Assembly: GCA_003427395.1 (NCBI GenBank)
Contig: BFEA01000072.1
Coordinates: 523,710 to 587,709, forward strand
Direction: 5' to 3'
DNA from: Chara braunii
Taxonomy: Eukaryota > Streptophyta > Charophyceae > Charales > Characeae
Length of the DNA stretch: 64,000 bases
Position 1 is the stretch's first letter; each line of letters starts with the position of its first letter. Made by a program: the position numbers and the translations under genes. This document shows positions 54,284 to 63,829 of this stretch, in pieces. Below the pieces are notes generated by a model. That model was not told the origin of the DNA, did no database searches, and was given only the letters and a program-made list of their open reading frames with translations.

Positions 54284-54856
54284 TGTCGGGGCAAAACCCT
54301 GACAAGGGTATTTGCTGGGGGGGTTCAACGTCAGATGCTGTCTGACTTTTTCGTTGCATTAAAGGACCTGATGAGACTGGCCCTGCCAAAAGTTCATTCA
54401 GTCTGAACCTATGACTGAGGGATTAAAAGTTCTTTTCAGGCGCATGTAACATCCGAAAGTAAGGGCAGTAATCGACAATGTTTCGTTGTCGAAGCCGCAG
54501 GAACGTGCGGACATGGGAACGCTAAAGTTAGACCTATTCTAGCAGCCGCGCGATTCAGGGCCCAAGTAGGCTAAAAAGAGGGATGCGCAGGGTACAGGAC
54601 CACGACGCAAAGGAAATAGGTAGAAGGGGGTTTATTTCCTGGGCCGCGGGGGTTGATATCAAGCCAGGGGGCTGATAGGCCAATGCCAAGGACACGCGGC
54701 CAACCGACGGGGCAGGACCTGCCAACAAGCCTATTAGGCTTCAGGCAGGCAGGGCCTGCTAGGCCTCAGGCCAGGCAGGCAAGGCCACCGGCGGGGGGGG
54801 ATAGCTATTGGGCAAGATCTTCTTATAGAAGAGTTGCTCCTATCTCTACCATGGTA

Positions 54857-54944
54857 GGAGTTAGCCCAGTGGGTACCGATACTTGACTGTCACCCCATTG
54901 ATATGGGGATCGAATCTGACCATCCGCGCTACCGGGCTAGCTCC
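54857..54944 (+). ncRNA. tRNA-like domain in element C with A and B boxes
   Basis: An 88-nt segment closed by GGAGTTA (54857) and TAGCTCC (54938). TAGCCCAGTGGG at 54862-54873 fits the pol III A-box consensus TRGCNNAGYNGG at every position. GATCGAATC at 54908-54916 fits the B-box consensus GWTCRANNC at every position. The spacing is normal for an internal tRNA promoter. A tRNA-derived pol III promoter is therefore plausible; the parent tRNA is not identified. Confidence 0.6.
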
Positions 54945-55028
54945 TTGTGGAGCAGCCTACGGCGTGAGGATGGGCGCGGTCGATTTCGGTCGTGCGATCT
55001 TCGAGATCGCGCTGCTGAAATCAGCCAC

Positions 55029-55080
55029 GCCAAGATTGTATGGCCCCTGCACAAGGATGACACGTACACATCAGAAAAAT
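55029..55080 (+). pseudogene. Captured U6 snRNA 3' half in element C
   Basis: AAGATTGTATGGCCCCTGCACAAGGATGACACGTACACATCAGAAAAATGG follows the U6 3' half with about seven changes and is followed by an AAATAAAT-rich stretch. It has the same position and extent as in element B, directly after the shared hairpin. The split of the run here is at roughly residue 40 of U6. Confidence 0.82.
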
Positions 55081-55381
55081 GGAAAAATAAATAAATAAAA
55101 AATAAAACAATAATAAGTAAAAAGTAAACTAAGGTGTAGCACCACATGGTGCATGAGGAAGTAACTGGGGCGTTTCAGCCCCAGTGCAGTTGAAAGCGCC
55201 CTGAAAAATGGGTAAGCGTTGCTGAGGTAGTGGTTCAATTTTTTTTGTTTTCTTTCTTTTTTTAGATTTTCATTGAATTTTTTTGCTAGATTCTTTCTAG
55301 ATTTTTTTAGTTGTTTTTCTTTCCTTTCTTCTTGGTGTACTGTGCACCCGTTCATTTTGGAAGAACGGGTATGATTGTGCT

Positions 55382-55436
55382 AGACTGTTTCGTCGGACTT
55401 TCACCGACTCATCAGGAGGCTGGGCCCTGACAGTCT
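55382..55436 (-). ncRNA. Hammerhead ribozyme (intact core)
   Basis: On the minus strand: GACTGTC (cleavage triplet GUC), a short stem I region AGGGCCCAGCCTC, then CTGATGAG (55415-55408), stem II GTCGG/CCGAC with loop TGAAAGT, then GAAAC, and GTC closing stem III. Stem III is 6-7 bp (GACTGT/ACAGTC, plus one flanking pair) and stem II is a perfect 5 bp. All invariant core residues are present. Stem I is short with an imperfect first pair. Type III topology. The downstream phrase CTAGCACAATCAT matches the copy at 28733, so they are one family. Confidence 0.82.
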
Positions 55437-55494
55437 GTATGACTGTGTGCGGGATGGGGCAAAACGGACAAACCTACTGCTAAAACATGGAATT

Positions 55495-55496
<2 letters not shown>

Positions 55497-55526
<30 letters not shown>

Positions 55527-55534
55527 ACACACAC
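55497..55534. repeat. CA microsatellite
   Basis: A (CA)n run with one AT interruption, ending exactly where the adapter sequence starts. Confidence 0.95.
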
Positions 55535-55601
55535 CTGTCTCTTATACACATCTAGATGTGTATAAGAGATGTCTGGATGGGACCCAGAGGAACGAGAGTC
55601 C
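55535..55601. other. Sequencing adapter junction plus foreign 32-base tag (assembly artefact)
   Basis: CTGTCTCTTATACACATCT (55535-55553) followed by AGATGTGTATAAGAGA is the Nextera transposase end in head-to-head form, as left by mate-pair circularisation. The next 32 bases (55570-55601) are identical to 39235-39266 in the chromovirus protease region. A gap follows. Frames here include the well-known contaminant peptide YTHLDVYKR. Confidence 0.96.
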
Positions 55602-55645
55602 NNNNNNNNNNNNNNNNNNNNNNNNNNNNNNNNNNNNNNNNNNNN
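55602..55645. other. Assembly gap (N run)
   Basis: 44 undetermined bases between the chimeric tag and a GA microsatellite. Confidence 0.99.

Positions 55646-55720
<75 letters not shown>
55646..55720. repeat. GA microsatellite
   Basis: An uninterrupted (AG)n run of about 75 bases to the right of the gap. Confidence 0.97.
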
Positions 55721-55722
<2 letters not shown>

Positions 55723-55839
55723 AACCAGTTGGTCGGCCCCACGCGGTTGCCCCGTTGAAAGGATGAGCAAAATCGAAATGAATCTTCAGTCGGAACATGG
55801 AAACGTACATTGCCACAAATAGCCCCACACTCTGATTCA

Positions 55840-56540
55840 GGAACTGCCCGTTCGTTTGGGAAAACGGGCAGCCGGTGCAACGGGAGGTAAATGTTTTTTT
55901 TGTAGTTAGATTTTTTATTTTTCCTGATTTTTGTTTTTTTCTTCTATTATATCCCCCCCCCCTTCGTCGTTGGTAGCTCACCTGCACCCGTTCGTTTGCT
56001 GAACGGGCTGCAGATGGGCGCCCGAACCTGGCACATTTGACGGCCGGATGCGGGCGCTTGCTGCAGCAGGAAGGAGAAGACCCTGCTTGAGCTTGACTCT
56101 AGTTCGACTCTGTGAAATGACCTTGGGGAATGGGAAGCTGCTCGTTCGAAAAACGAGTTGCCCCCCCCTACATAGGGAAACGAGGGGGCAGGAAGGGAAA
56201 AAGAAGAAAAAGAGAAGGAAGGAAAAAAAGGGGGGGAAACGGCCGCGAACTTGGCCGCGGCGGCGGAATAGGTGCAGCCCCCAGAAGGTTCTAGGGGGTG
56301 AAGTGACTGCACCTGTTCGTTTTTGAACAGGCTGCAGTCTGGCTGGGTACAACCATTTCCTGGAGCATGTGGCCTGCAGGGAAGGCCAGATGCTTCCGGG
56401 AATGGATGACCTTGGTTCCCTACGGGGAAAACCAAGGCTCCTGGCTCCTGGCCATCAATTTAGATCGAGGGCCAGGAGCACCCACGAATTTTGCCTGCTG
56501 TGGGCAAAGCAGCTGCGCAGCTGCTCACATGCCATCAACT
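55840..56540 (+). repeat. Chain of hairpins in element C
   Basis: Repeated GCCCGTTCGTTT...AACGGGC hairpins (about 55846, 55986, 56311 as ACCTGTTCG/GAACAGGC; also 55343) are followed by larger ones. A 22-bp hairpin with about four mismatches lies at 56353-56405. Then come CCTTGGTT/AACCAAGG (56410-56437), GCTCCTGGCC/GGCCAGGAGC (56444-56479), and the palindrome GCAGCTGCGCAGCTGC (56509-56524). It corresponds in position to the chain at 33369-33870 of element B. Confidence 0.78.
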
Positions 56541-56551
56541 GGCTATAAAAG
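56541..56551 (+). promoter_or_regulatory. Possible TATA box in element C
   Basis: GGCTATAAAAG lies just after the hairpin chain and before the leader-like region that carries the GCTGCCGAA array. The corresponding place in element B (ACTACAAAAG, about 33835) is degraded. This is suggestive of a pol II start in an LTR-like element; there is no other support. Confidence 0.35.
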
Positions 56552-56889
56552 TCAACACTCCACCCAGTAGCCTCACAATTGTGGCAGTGTTGCTGGAGCA
56601 TTGACTTGTGTGAATGCTGGCCGACTGCTGCATGCTGCTGGAGAGGGGTGGTGTTGCCGGTGGAGGTGCTGCTGGTGGAGTGGAGGTTTGCAGGGAGTTG
56701 GAGGAGGAGAAGGGAGGCAGCCATAGCCACCACTTCACTTTGTGAAGTGCTTGGGAGGTGCTGCGTGGCCATCACGGCGACGACAACCATTGTTGGAGAG
56801 GTGGTGGGAAGGTGTTCTTCATTCAACGCGGAGTCGGCGACCATATTCTGTAAGGTGTAGGGTTATGATGCACATGGCCGCCATAATTG

Positions 56890-57230
56890 GAGGAGTGTTA
56901 GGGAGATGCTGCGCGAGTTTTGCGGCAACGACAATTTTTGTTGACGTACTGCGGGAGCGCTGCCGAACTTTTTCGGTGGCAACTGTGATTTTTTTTGGCA
57001 GTGATGCGGAAGCGCTGCCGAATTTTGCAGCGGTGGCACTGGTTTTAACGACAATGATGTGGAAGCGCTGCAGGTTTTCACGCCGGTGGCGGAAGTCGCA
57101 CTTTGAGTGCGGGGAGGTGTTGCTCAATCAGCGGCGCAGCAACGACAGTGTATCCGGCGGGATCATGCTGCAAAAATTGGCGGTGGCGTCAAAATTATTT
57201 TTTTGGGTCATGCTGTCCAGTTGGCAGCAC
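56890..57230 (+). repeat. GGAAGCGCTGCCGAA array in element C
   Basis: About seven degenerate units 50-60 bases apart (for example GGAGCGCTGCCGAACTTTTT, GGAAGCGCTGCCGAATTTTG, GGAAGCGCTGCAGGTTTTC). They match the core of the arrays in elements A and B. The long plus-strand frame 56742-57470 crosses this and is probably not coding. Confidence 0.75.
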
Positions 57231-59772
57231 GCCGGTGACACTATTGTGAGGGACAATGCTGCGGGTCTTTTGCGTCGCAGTGGAGGCAATTTTCTGTGTG
57301 TGATCTGGCGGTGGTGTTGCGGGGCAGCTATGGTACCGGTTTTGACAGCGCAACAAGCAGTGGTCCGCCGTTATTTTCGTGGTGCGCAATGGTTATGGTG
57401 GATTTCAGTGTGGCCTAGAGGTTGGGCTAGCGCTGGTGCATGGTTGGGACTGTGCGGTACCGATGCGTGAGCTGGTGGCATGAAGAGAACGTAGAGTGAG
57501 TACTCGCGACGGTGGTCATTGTAGTTGCGGCGCTTGCAGGTTGCGCCGGAAGGACATCTTTATTTTTTTTTTTTTGTGGGGCTCGCGGTACATGCGGTTT
57601 TCAGCCAGGGCCACGTTTATTTTTCTTTGTGCCACGCATAGCGAGCGGTTTTTGAGTTTTGGACCATCTGGTGTTGCGAGCGATTGTGTGAGACTTCATT
57701 TGGACCATCTGGGATCGTTTCGGGACTAGGTAGGACTGATTGATGTGATAAGGACCAGCATGTTGGTGCGGCTATTGTGAGTGGACGTGGTGATGGGAGA
57801 CGGCGTGGGCTTGCAATTGGTTGAGAGTATCCTTCGTGGGGGAAGTACAGTTGGGGCTATGTTGGGGCAGCCTGGGACATTGAGACCACGTGAAAACTCA
57901 TTTGTGGGAACACCCTCTTGGAGGGCTATCTCGCTCGAGTTTGTGTGGCCCAACCTCTGCTCATTTTGACACGTGGTGGAAGACGCGGACTGTGAATCAG
58001 GAGGAAGGCCAAAACTTGTGGAGTTGTGAGCCGCATATTCTACGACGGTCATTTTCTTTTGATTGATATATTACTCGCCTTTCTTGAGTGGGCCGTCTCT
58101 CAAACTTCACTCGAGGTCAGTCCGTTGATTGACTCAGATTTTTTGTCACACCTATGTGAACCCACATTTTGTTTGACCCTGTTCGTTTGAATGTTCGAAA
58201 GAAAAGGTAGAGGAAAGTTGTGTGAGTCACACATGTGAATGGAAAAGTCTGACTCGAGTATGGGATTGTACTGTTTCCTTTTGAACGTATTTCTTTGCAT
58301 GCTGTGCAGGTAGGTGAAAGGATGCTCGCAAAGAAGATTGATTATGCTTATTTGAGATGAAGAAAATGATTGTTTGTTTCTATCTCCCACCTCCCTGCAT
58401 GAGAAAAGTACTTGAATTTTGAAGTGAATAATTTCAATTGTGTCGTGAAGGAAAACTTGTAGATATAATGAAGAATAAAAATAAACGGGCTTAGCCTTCT
58501 CCCAAGGAATGACTCTTTCTATCGCGAATGACCTTATCTAGCTATACCTATCCAAATGATTCTCGTTCTCTATCTCCTTCGATTTATTTTCGTCCAAGCT
58601 ACCCTGAATTCACGAGAAATGAGAATAATTGAGAGCTACTTGCAGTGGACACATCTTCTATCCCTAGGAAGCATCTGGGGCGGGGGTTCATTGCTTCAGG
58701 AGCCGACCCTGTTATCGACCCAGAGTGGACCGTTCTACGGAGGGGTACTTGCCGATTCGGTGGAGACGGGCCGACTTCTGAGATCCGAGTCTTGTGCTCG
58801 GACGAGGAGGAGGAGTACCCCAAACCACTTCCTAGAGGAAGAGGCATGCAACATTTCAAGCAATGCCCCTAATCAAGAATCATCCGCAAGGCAGCCTGTC
58901 ATTCAATAAGATTTGAAAAGTATGGCGACAGGTGTGAGCGCGTCTGGTCTTAAGTCAGTGATAGGTTGAATGAATGACTTTGACAATACGTCTCATCAAT
59001 TCAAAACTAAGGCAGAACGACGACCTTGTCGGTTGCATCGTGGTTACTGTCGAAGCCAACTTCTCGTTGGCGGAGGTATGATTGTTTTATGGTGTCCGAC
59101 CTGAGGCGGTCGGATTGTTTATTTCGATCTTGTGTTATTGGATGTATTGTATGATGATTTAAATCCTTTTAGTTATCATTTCAGTTTGGATACACTTGCC
59201 TATCGACTACGGTCGATCCTTTTGATATAATTATATGTGTGGTTGTTATAATTTTCTTTTAACGGTATATCTAAGGGGTTAGGATGGAGTTGCGGGTTTC
59301 ACGCTTGGTTGAGACCGTCCTAGTCGACCGGCGTCCGCTCCGTGCTTTGGAGATCAGCGCCCTAGGAACGGACGACGTTCGGGTTCGCTTGGCGTTAACC
59401 AAGCGTATCCATACTACAACGAACGAGCAAACGCCCTCAGCTGACCTACCTCTGCGATTGCATTTAAAAGCTTTCGCATGTGGGTCAGTAGCTCGGTAGG
59501 GATACACCCCTAAGGGTGGTGACAGCCCCTTAGGGAGGGAAAGCTTATGCCCCGTGGGAACCTATTCTATCGTGGGGGACCGCGGGATGTATAGCTGGCG
59601 CACCCAGCTAGAGCGGCAAACGAGCGACGTGACCGCGACCGTCTCGGCGACTCGCGGGATTATTTTGCGTCGTTCCCGAGTTGTCTCTAATTTTGTTTTA
59701 TTTAACTCCTACGTGACATGGCCGGGAGGGCTCTCACCCTTGCGAAAAAGGTGGGAGCCGATGCGCTCGACA

Positions 59773-60322
59773 ACGTGACTTTCAGGGTTGCAGCGGGGAA
59801 AACACTCAAGCGGTGGGAATAGGCCTGCTACACTTAGAGCACGGAAAAACACTCAAGTAGCAGGTAGGCCGGTACCACACCACGTAGTAGTAGATGTGCC
59901 AGGTACTTGAGGCCGAGCAGAAGACGACAAAAGTTGGCATTGTTAGAGGCCCAATGGTTGTAGGCTAGGTCTAGGCGGGTAGCAGTCCAAGTAGTCTGAG
60001 TCTAGGGCCTGTACGGGCAATATCAGAGCCTGCAATGATGTTTCCCTCCGAAAGGGAGGAGGTACCGGTTGCTTGGAGGCCGCACGGCCTGGAAGTCACC
60101 GCCCAAGAGGCAAGTAGGCCGCTATATCTCCAGGAGGAGCGAAGCGCTCCTCATTTGCAACATTGCAAGTTTGGAAATCACGCGGCTGCAGCGCTGGAGG
60201 AGAAGCGCTAGTGTGCAGCTCTGTGTGGGGAAGAGCGCCCAACTCCCCACCGTTGCTATGGTGGAGCTCAGGCTGGAGGAGGAAGCAGAGCACTAGGTAG
60301 GGGGAGCGCCAGAGGTACGTAC
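59773..60322. other. No gene recognised
   Basis: Right flank of element C. It contains two copies of GAAAACACTCAAG (59798 and 59845) within a short repeat and some Arg-rich chance frames. It could be intron or 3' sequence of the candidate exon that follows on the minus strand. Confidence 0.4.
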
Positions 60323-60594
60323 CTGGCTATGGTGGACGCCATCTTCATCCTGGAAGGCCGCATTGGGGGTAGAGCTACATCAAGAAGCTTCGAGACAGAG
60401 TCAGGGATGGTGGCCTGAGCTGGAGCAGCCATAGCTGCTTGAGTTGCCTTTTGCACATCAGGGCAAGGCCCTAGTAGTCCCCCATAGCCTCGGCCTTCAT
60501 GAAGAGGAAGGAGAAGGGTGGCCATGGCTATGGTGGACCTCATGTTGTGCCTGCAGTAGAAAAGGGATTTGGACATTGATTCTGGTTCGGCCAT
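60323..60594 (-). CDS. Candidate host-gene exon (hypothetical protein)
   Basis: A 90-codon minus-strand frame from an ATG (60594) to CCAG|GTACGT at 60323/60322, a textbook 5' splice site, after which the frame becomes low-complexity. The composition is unlike the surrounding repeats: RSTIAMATLLLPLHEG, KATQAAMAAPAQATIPD, KLLDVALPPMRPSRMKM. Basic/Ala-rich features would suit an organelle-targeted small protein. An internal TTTTCTACTGCAG could instead be a splice acceptor, making a later ATG the start. The donor is palindromic (GGTACGTACC), so strand is not proved. I do not recognise the protein. Confidence 0.25.
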
Positions 60595-60720
60595 TCATCA
60601 TCATTATTATTTATTGTTTGAATAAGAGGGGAGGAGAAAAGGAGGAGGAGTTTGGTTGGCGAAAAGAAGGGGAATTATCATTGGTCTTTGCTGGTGTACA
60701 TCTTCTTCTTCTTCTCTCTC

Positions 60721-61236
60721 CTCCCAAGTCCATTCATTTCTTTTTGCAATCGGCTGGGATTGTCAGTTCTCGTGAATTTGTACTTCGAAATTGGCCAGAA
60801 TCTTAACAAGAGGCGATAACACTTATAAAAGACTTGCAACATCTGGGTTTAAAGGTGTTTGCAACAACACCTTCAGGGGCTTGGTAGACAAGTGGAAGCA
60901 ACAACACGTTTAGGGGCTTAGGTTTACAGAGCTGGGGCATTTGACAGAAAAGGTTGAGGTAACAACAACCTCTCTCTCCTCCCAAGTTCATTCATTTCTT
61001 TTTGCAATCGGATGGCATTGTCCTTTCTCGTGAATTTGTACTTTGAAATTGACCAGGATCTTAATATGAAGCGATAACACTTGTAAAGACTTGCAACATC
61101 TGGGTTTAAAGGTGTTTGCAACAGCACCTTCAGGGGCTTGGTAGACAAGTGCGAGCAACAACACGTTTAGGGGCTTAGGTTTACAGAGGTGGGGCATTTG
61201 GCAGAAACGGTTGAGGTAACAACACCTTTAGAGGCC
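60721..61236. repeat. 258-bp tandem duplication
   Basis: Two similar units, 60721-60978 and 60979-61236, each starting CTCCCAAG and containing TTTCTTTTTGCAATCGG, CGTGAATTTGTACTT, GGGTTTAAAGGTGTTTGCAA and GGGGCTTAGGTTTACAGAG. Divergence is roughly 8-10 percent by eye. Confidence 0.88.
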
Positions 61237-62850
61237 TATGTATCATTTGGTAGAGAGACATATTTGGCCGCAAACTGGCTATCCCATGAGCTGGGGAAAG
61301 GGGGAAAGGGGGTAAGGGTGTTCCTACACACTGGACGGGGCATTCACAAGTGAGGGAAGGATGGAAGACATGTGGATGAAAAAACGAAAATGATAATATG
61401 AATTTAAGCAATTGGTTTAAAAAAGTTAAATATATTACTAATTATTATATAATTACGTGAATTTATTATATCATAATTTCTGGTGATCAACACAAATTTC
61501 CTTTCCAGCTGCATGAGCCAACCGCTGGATCGCAGCAGCATGAATGGGGATCTACCCTGCCACCAATTTCTCTACCCACAAACGCAATCACTAACTCATG
61601 ATTATCAATTCTGCTTGAACTACGGGTATGAGATAGGAGTCATAAGACATATTGGTCCACCCACTAAGAAACTTCCCCCTGCCCTGTTGGCACCCTTCCA
61701 GGCTGATCAACCCACTAACAAACTTCCCCCTGCCCTGTTGGCGCCCAGACTGCACGGCCAGCAGCCTGCTTATGATCTGGCCAACTACATTGTTTCCATC
61801 CTGGTAAATGCCGAATCACATTAACCAATACTGCAGAGGCAATTAGTGAACTGGAAGGCACATGTATGACAGTGAAAATTTCACCAGAGAGCACAGAAGT
61901 GACCACTGTCACAATTTGACTAACTCCAGTGTTTGACAATCCTCTGCGACACAAACTTGGAAAATGCCAGGTTGCATCAACGCGCTCCCATGAAGGAACG
62001 TTTCCCACTAATCTCAATGACGAAACTTGGTAGCCATGTGCCTTTCATTGCAGAAGGGTGCTACAGTGCCCATCTCCACGACTCAGGGAAATCTACTATT
62101 CAACATTCGGAACCACTGCAATCCCAGAAAACCAGAGGCTGCGAAACCTGGACTTGCAGAGTCCAAGGGATTGGCTGGTACGAGTACATATTACTTGAAA
62201 TGTCCTTGTCTGAAGCTCAGCCGAGTAAAGACGATCAGATGCTCAACACTTCAGGGTTTTCGGGATTTATAAATACAAACACCCAACTAGCTTGATGCGG
62301 GCTGGATCTCGAAGAAGAGACAGACCCTTTCGATCAAAAGACGCAACGGATAGAATGCCAAGATTTCTCTACAGTGCTGTTGTATAACTGAAAAACAGCT
62401 TCCAGATCGCCCAGGCAACTCATTAGTCGATAAATGCTGTACATAGCAACGCCCTGACTAACCTTCTCATTGCCATGCAGCAAGGAGCGCATCAGCAGGG
62501 CTGCTGCATCAAAGCCCCTATTCTGCCCATAGTGGTCTGCAAAAGGCATTGAACTGTGGCACGACATCATGGCAGTCATGGCAGTGAACTGCCGGACTGA
62601 CAATAGCAAAGGTAACCATGAAACCTTCTCTGCTTAGCTGTCAAGCAGATACGGACGATTACCACCCACTGCATCCTCAGTGGGTGGTTCGGACTCCTAA
62701 GTAACCTGGCAAGTCATGGTCCGCTCTAGACCGACCCACCTGTGCAGAGTCGACGGAAGCTAACCTGACCTGTTCTTCACGCACAAGACGCTGATGCTCG
62801 CTTAAGGCGTAGACTATAGATAAACTTGGGGACCATAGTATGGCCACACA
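61237..62850. other. Unassigned; short direct repeat and a minus-strand frame
   Basis: A direct repeat of about 40 bases (CCCACTAA-AAACTTCCCCC, CCCTGTTGGC) lies at about 61657 and 61707. A minus-strand frame at 62609-62334 (MSCHSSMPFADHYGQN, LLHGNEKVSQGVAMYSIY) is not repeat-like. It is preceded by CTATTGTCAG, a plausible splice acceptor, so an exon is possible but unsupported. No known domain. Confidence 0.3.
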
Positions 62851-63269
62851 CACAATAAGAATGAAGCTGGAGGTAAACGAGTCCGGCTATTTGCAAGCAG
62901 GGCATGGTGTGCTCGACTCCACTGACAAATGAATGTCTTCGATGAGCATGTCCAAGTACGTGCATCCCCCTACATCACGATTCTGGAAGGTAATCAATAC
63001 TCGGTCTATTAGATTGGACTAGGCTAAAGCTAGAATAAGAAAGCATAGGGTGTCCACACTTGGTCAGGCTTGACTGCAGTGAACTGAGATTAGATGAGAA
63101 CCAGAATAGTTTGCACATTCAAGTCATCAAAAAACATCAAGAGTTTTGTGAGGCCAACTTTGGCTTCTCTGGATTACGGCTCGACTAAGAGCATAGCACA
63201 ATAGATAAGACTACACTAGATGAGATCGGACCGGACTAGATCAGACCAGACTGATCAAGGTCCGGCTAG

Positions 63270-63330
63270 GCTAGACTAGACTAGACTAGACTAGACTAGA
63301 CTAGACTAGACTAGACTAGACTAGACTAGA
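63270..63330. repeat. CTAGA pentanucleotide microsatellite
   Basis: About eleven copies of ACTAG/CTAGA in a row. Confidence 0.95.
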
Positions 63331-63712
63331 GAAATCAGACAAGAATATGGTCTCCCGCCAATTTCGACACGTTCCACAAACGAACCATGCCATGTACATA
63401 ACAAGAATTGAAGCTGGAGTTAGAGGAGTCTGACTATCTGCATGCAGGTGCTGGTATGTTCTACTCCACTGACAAATGAATTTCTTCTGGAATCGTGTCC
63501 AAATACTTACATATCCTTGTATCACAATTCTGGACAGCAAATTCAATACTCTGTCTACAGACTCTACACTGGATTAGCCTAAAGCTAGAATAGGAAAGAG
63601 TACTCACTGATTAGTCAGACTTAACCTGCAATAGATAGAGATAAGATTGGAACAAGGCCAGAATAGTTTGCACATTAAAGTTATCAGAGATGGTCAGAGT
63701 TATACAAGACTA

Positions 63713-63829
63713 ACTTAGACTATTATACATTAGGCTGGATTCAATTAGCCTACTTAGACTACTATAGATTAGGCTGGATTCAATTAGCCTACTTAGACTA
63801 CTATAGATTAGGCTGGATTCAATTAGGCT
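63713..63829. repeat. 39-bp repeat, three copies
   Basis: Units at 63713, 63752 and 63791, each ACTTAGACTACTATAGATTA plus GGCTGGATTCAATTAGCCT with one to three changes. Confidence 0.9.

Larger units (their letters stand above)
54284..59772 (+). mobile_element. Element C: 5.5-kb non-coding TG...CA element
   Basis: Starts TGTCGGGGC at 54284 and ends CTCGACA at 59772. The flanking 4-mers are TCGT and ACGT, a target duplication with one change. It is colinear with element B: start AAAACCC...CAAGGGTAT, AATGAGACTGGCC-like block, tRNA-like domain, U6 3' half, T-rich AGATTTTT tracts, hairpin chain, GCTGCCGAA array, conserved block 58617-58915, and the right end GACCGTCCTAGTCGACCGGC to GATGCGCTCGACA. 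It differs by a hammerhead ribozyme (55382-55436) and a CA/GA microsatellite zone that contains an adapter artefact and a gap. No protein is recognised. Confidence 0.8.

Noticed and set aside
54367-54400. Another hammerhead core (CTGATGAG at 54366)
   Set aside because: No GAAA box or stem II follows at the right distance. The match in element B reads TTAATGAG, so the similarity is accidental.
55447-55758. Frames with YTHLDVYKR and Arg-Glu repeats
   Set aside because: They translate the Nextera adapter, an N gap and a GA microsatellite.
56742-57470. A 242-codon plus-strand frame in element C
   Set aside because: It crosses the GCTGCCGAA array and has Trp/Arg/Cys-rich composition typical of GC-rich chance frames. 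Element B has no equivalent.
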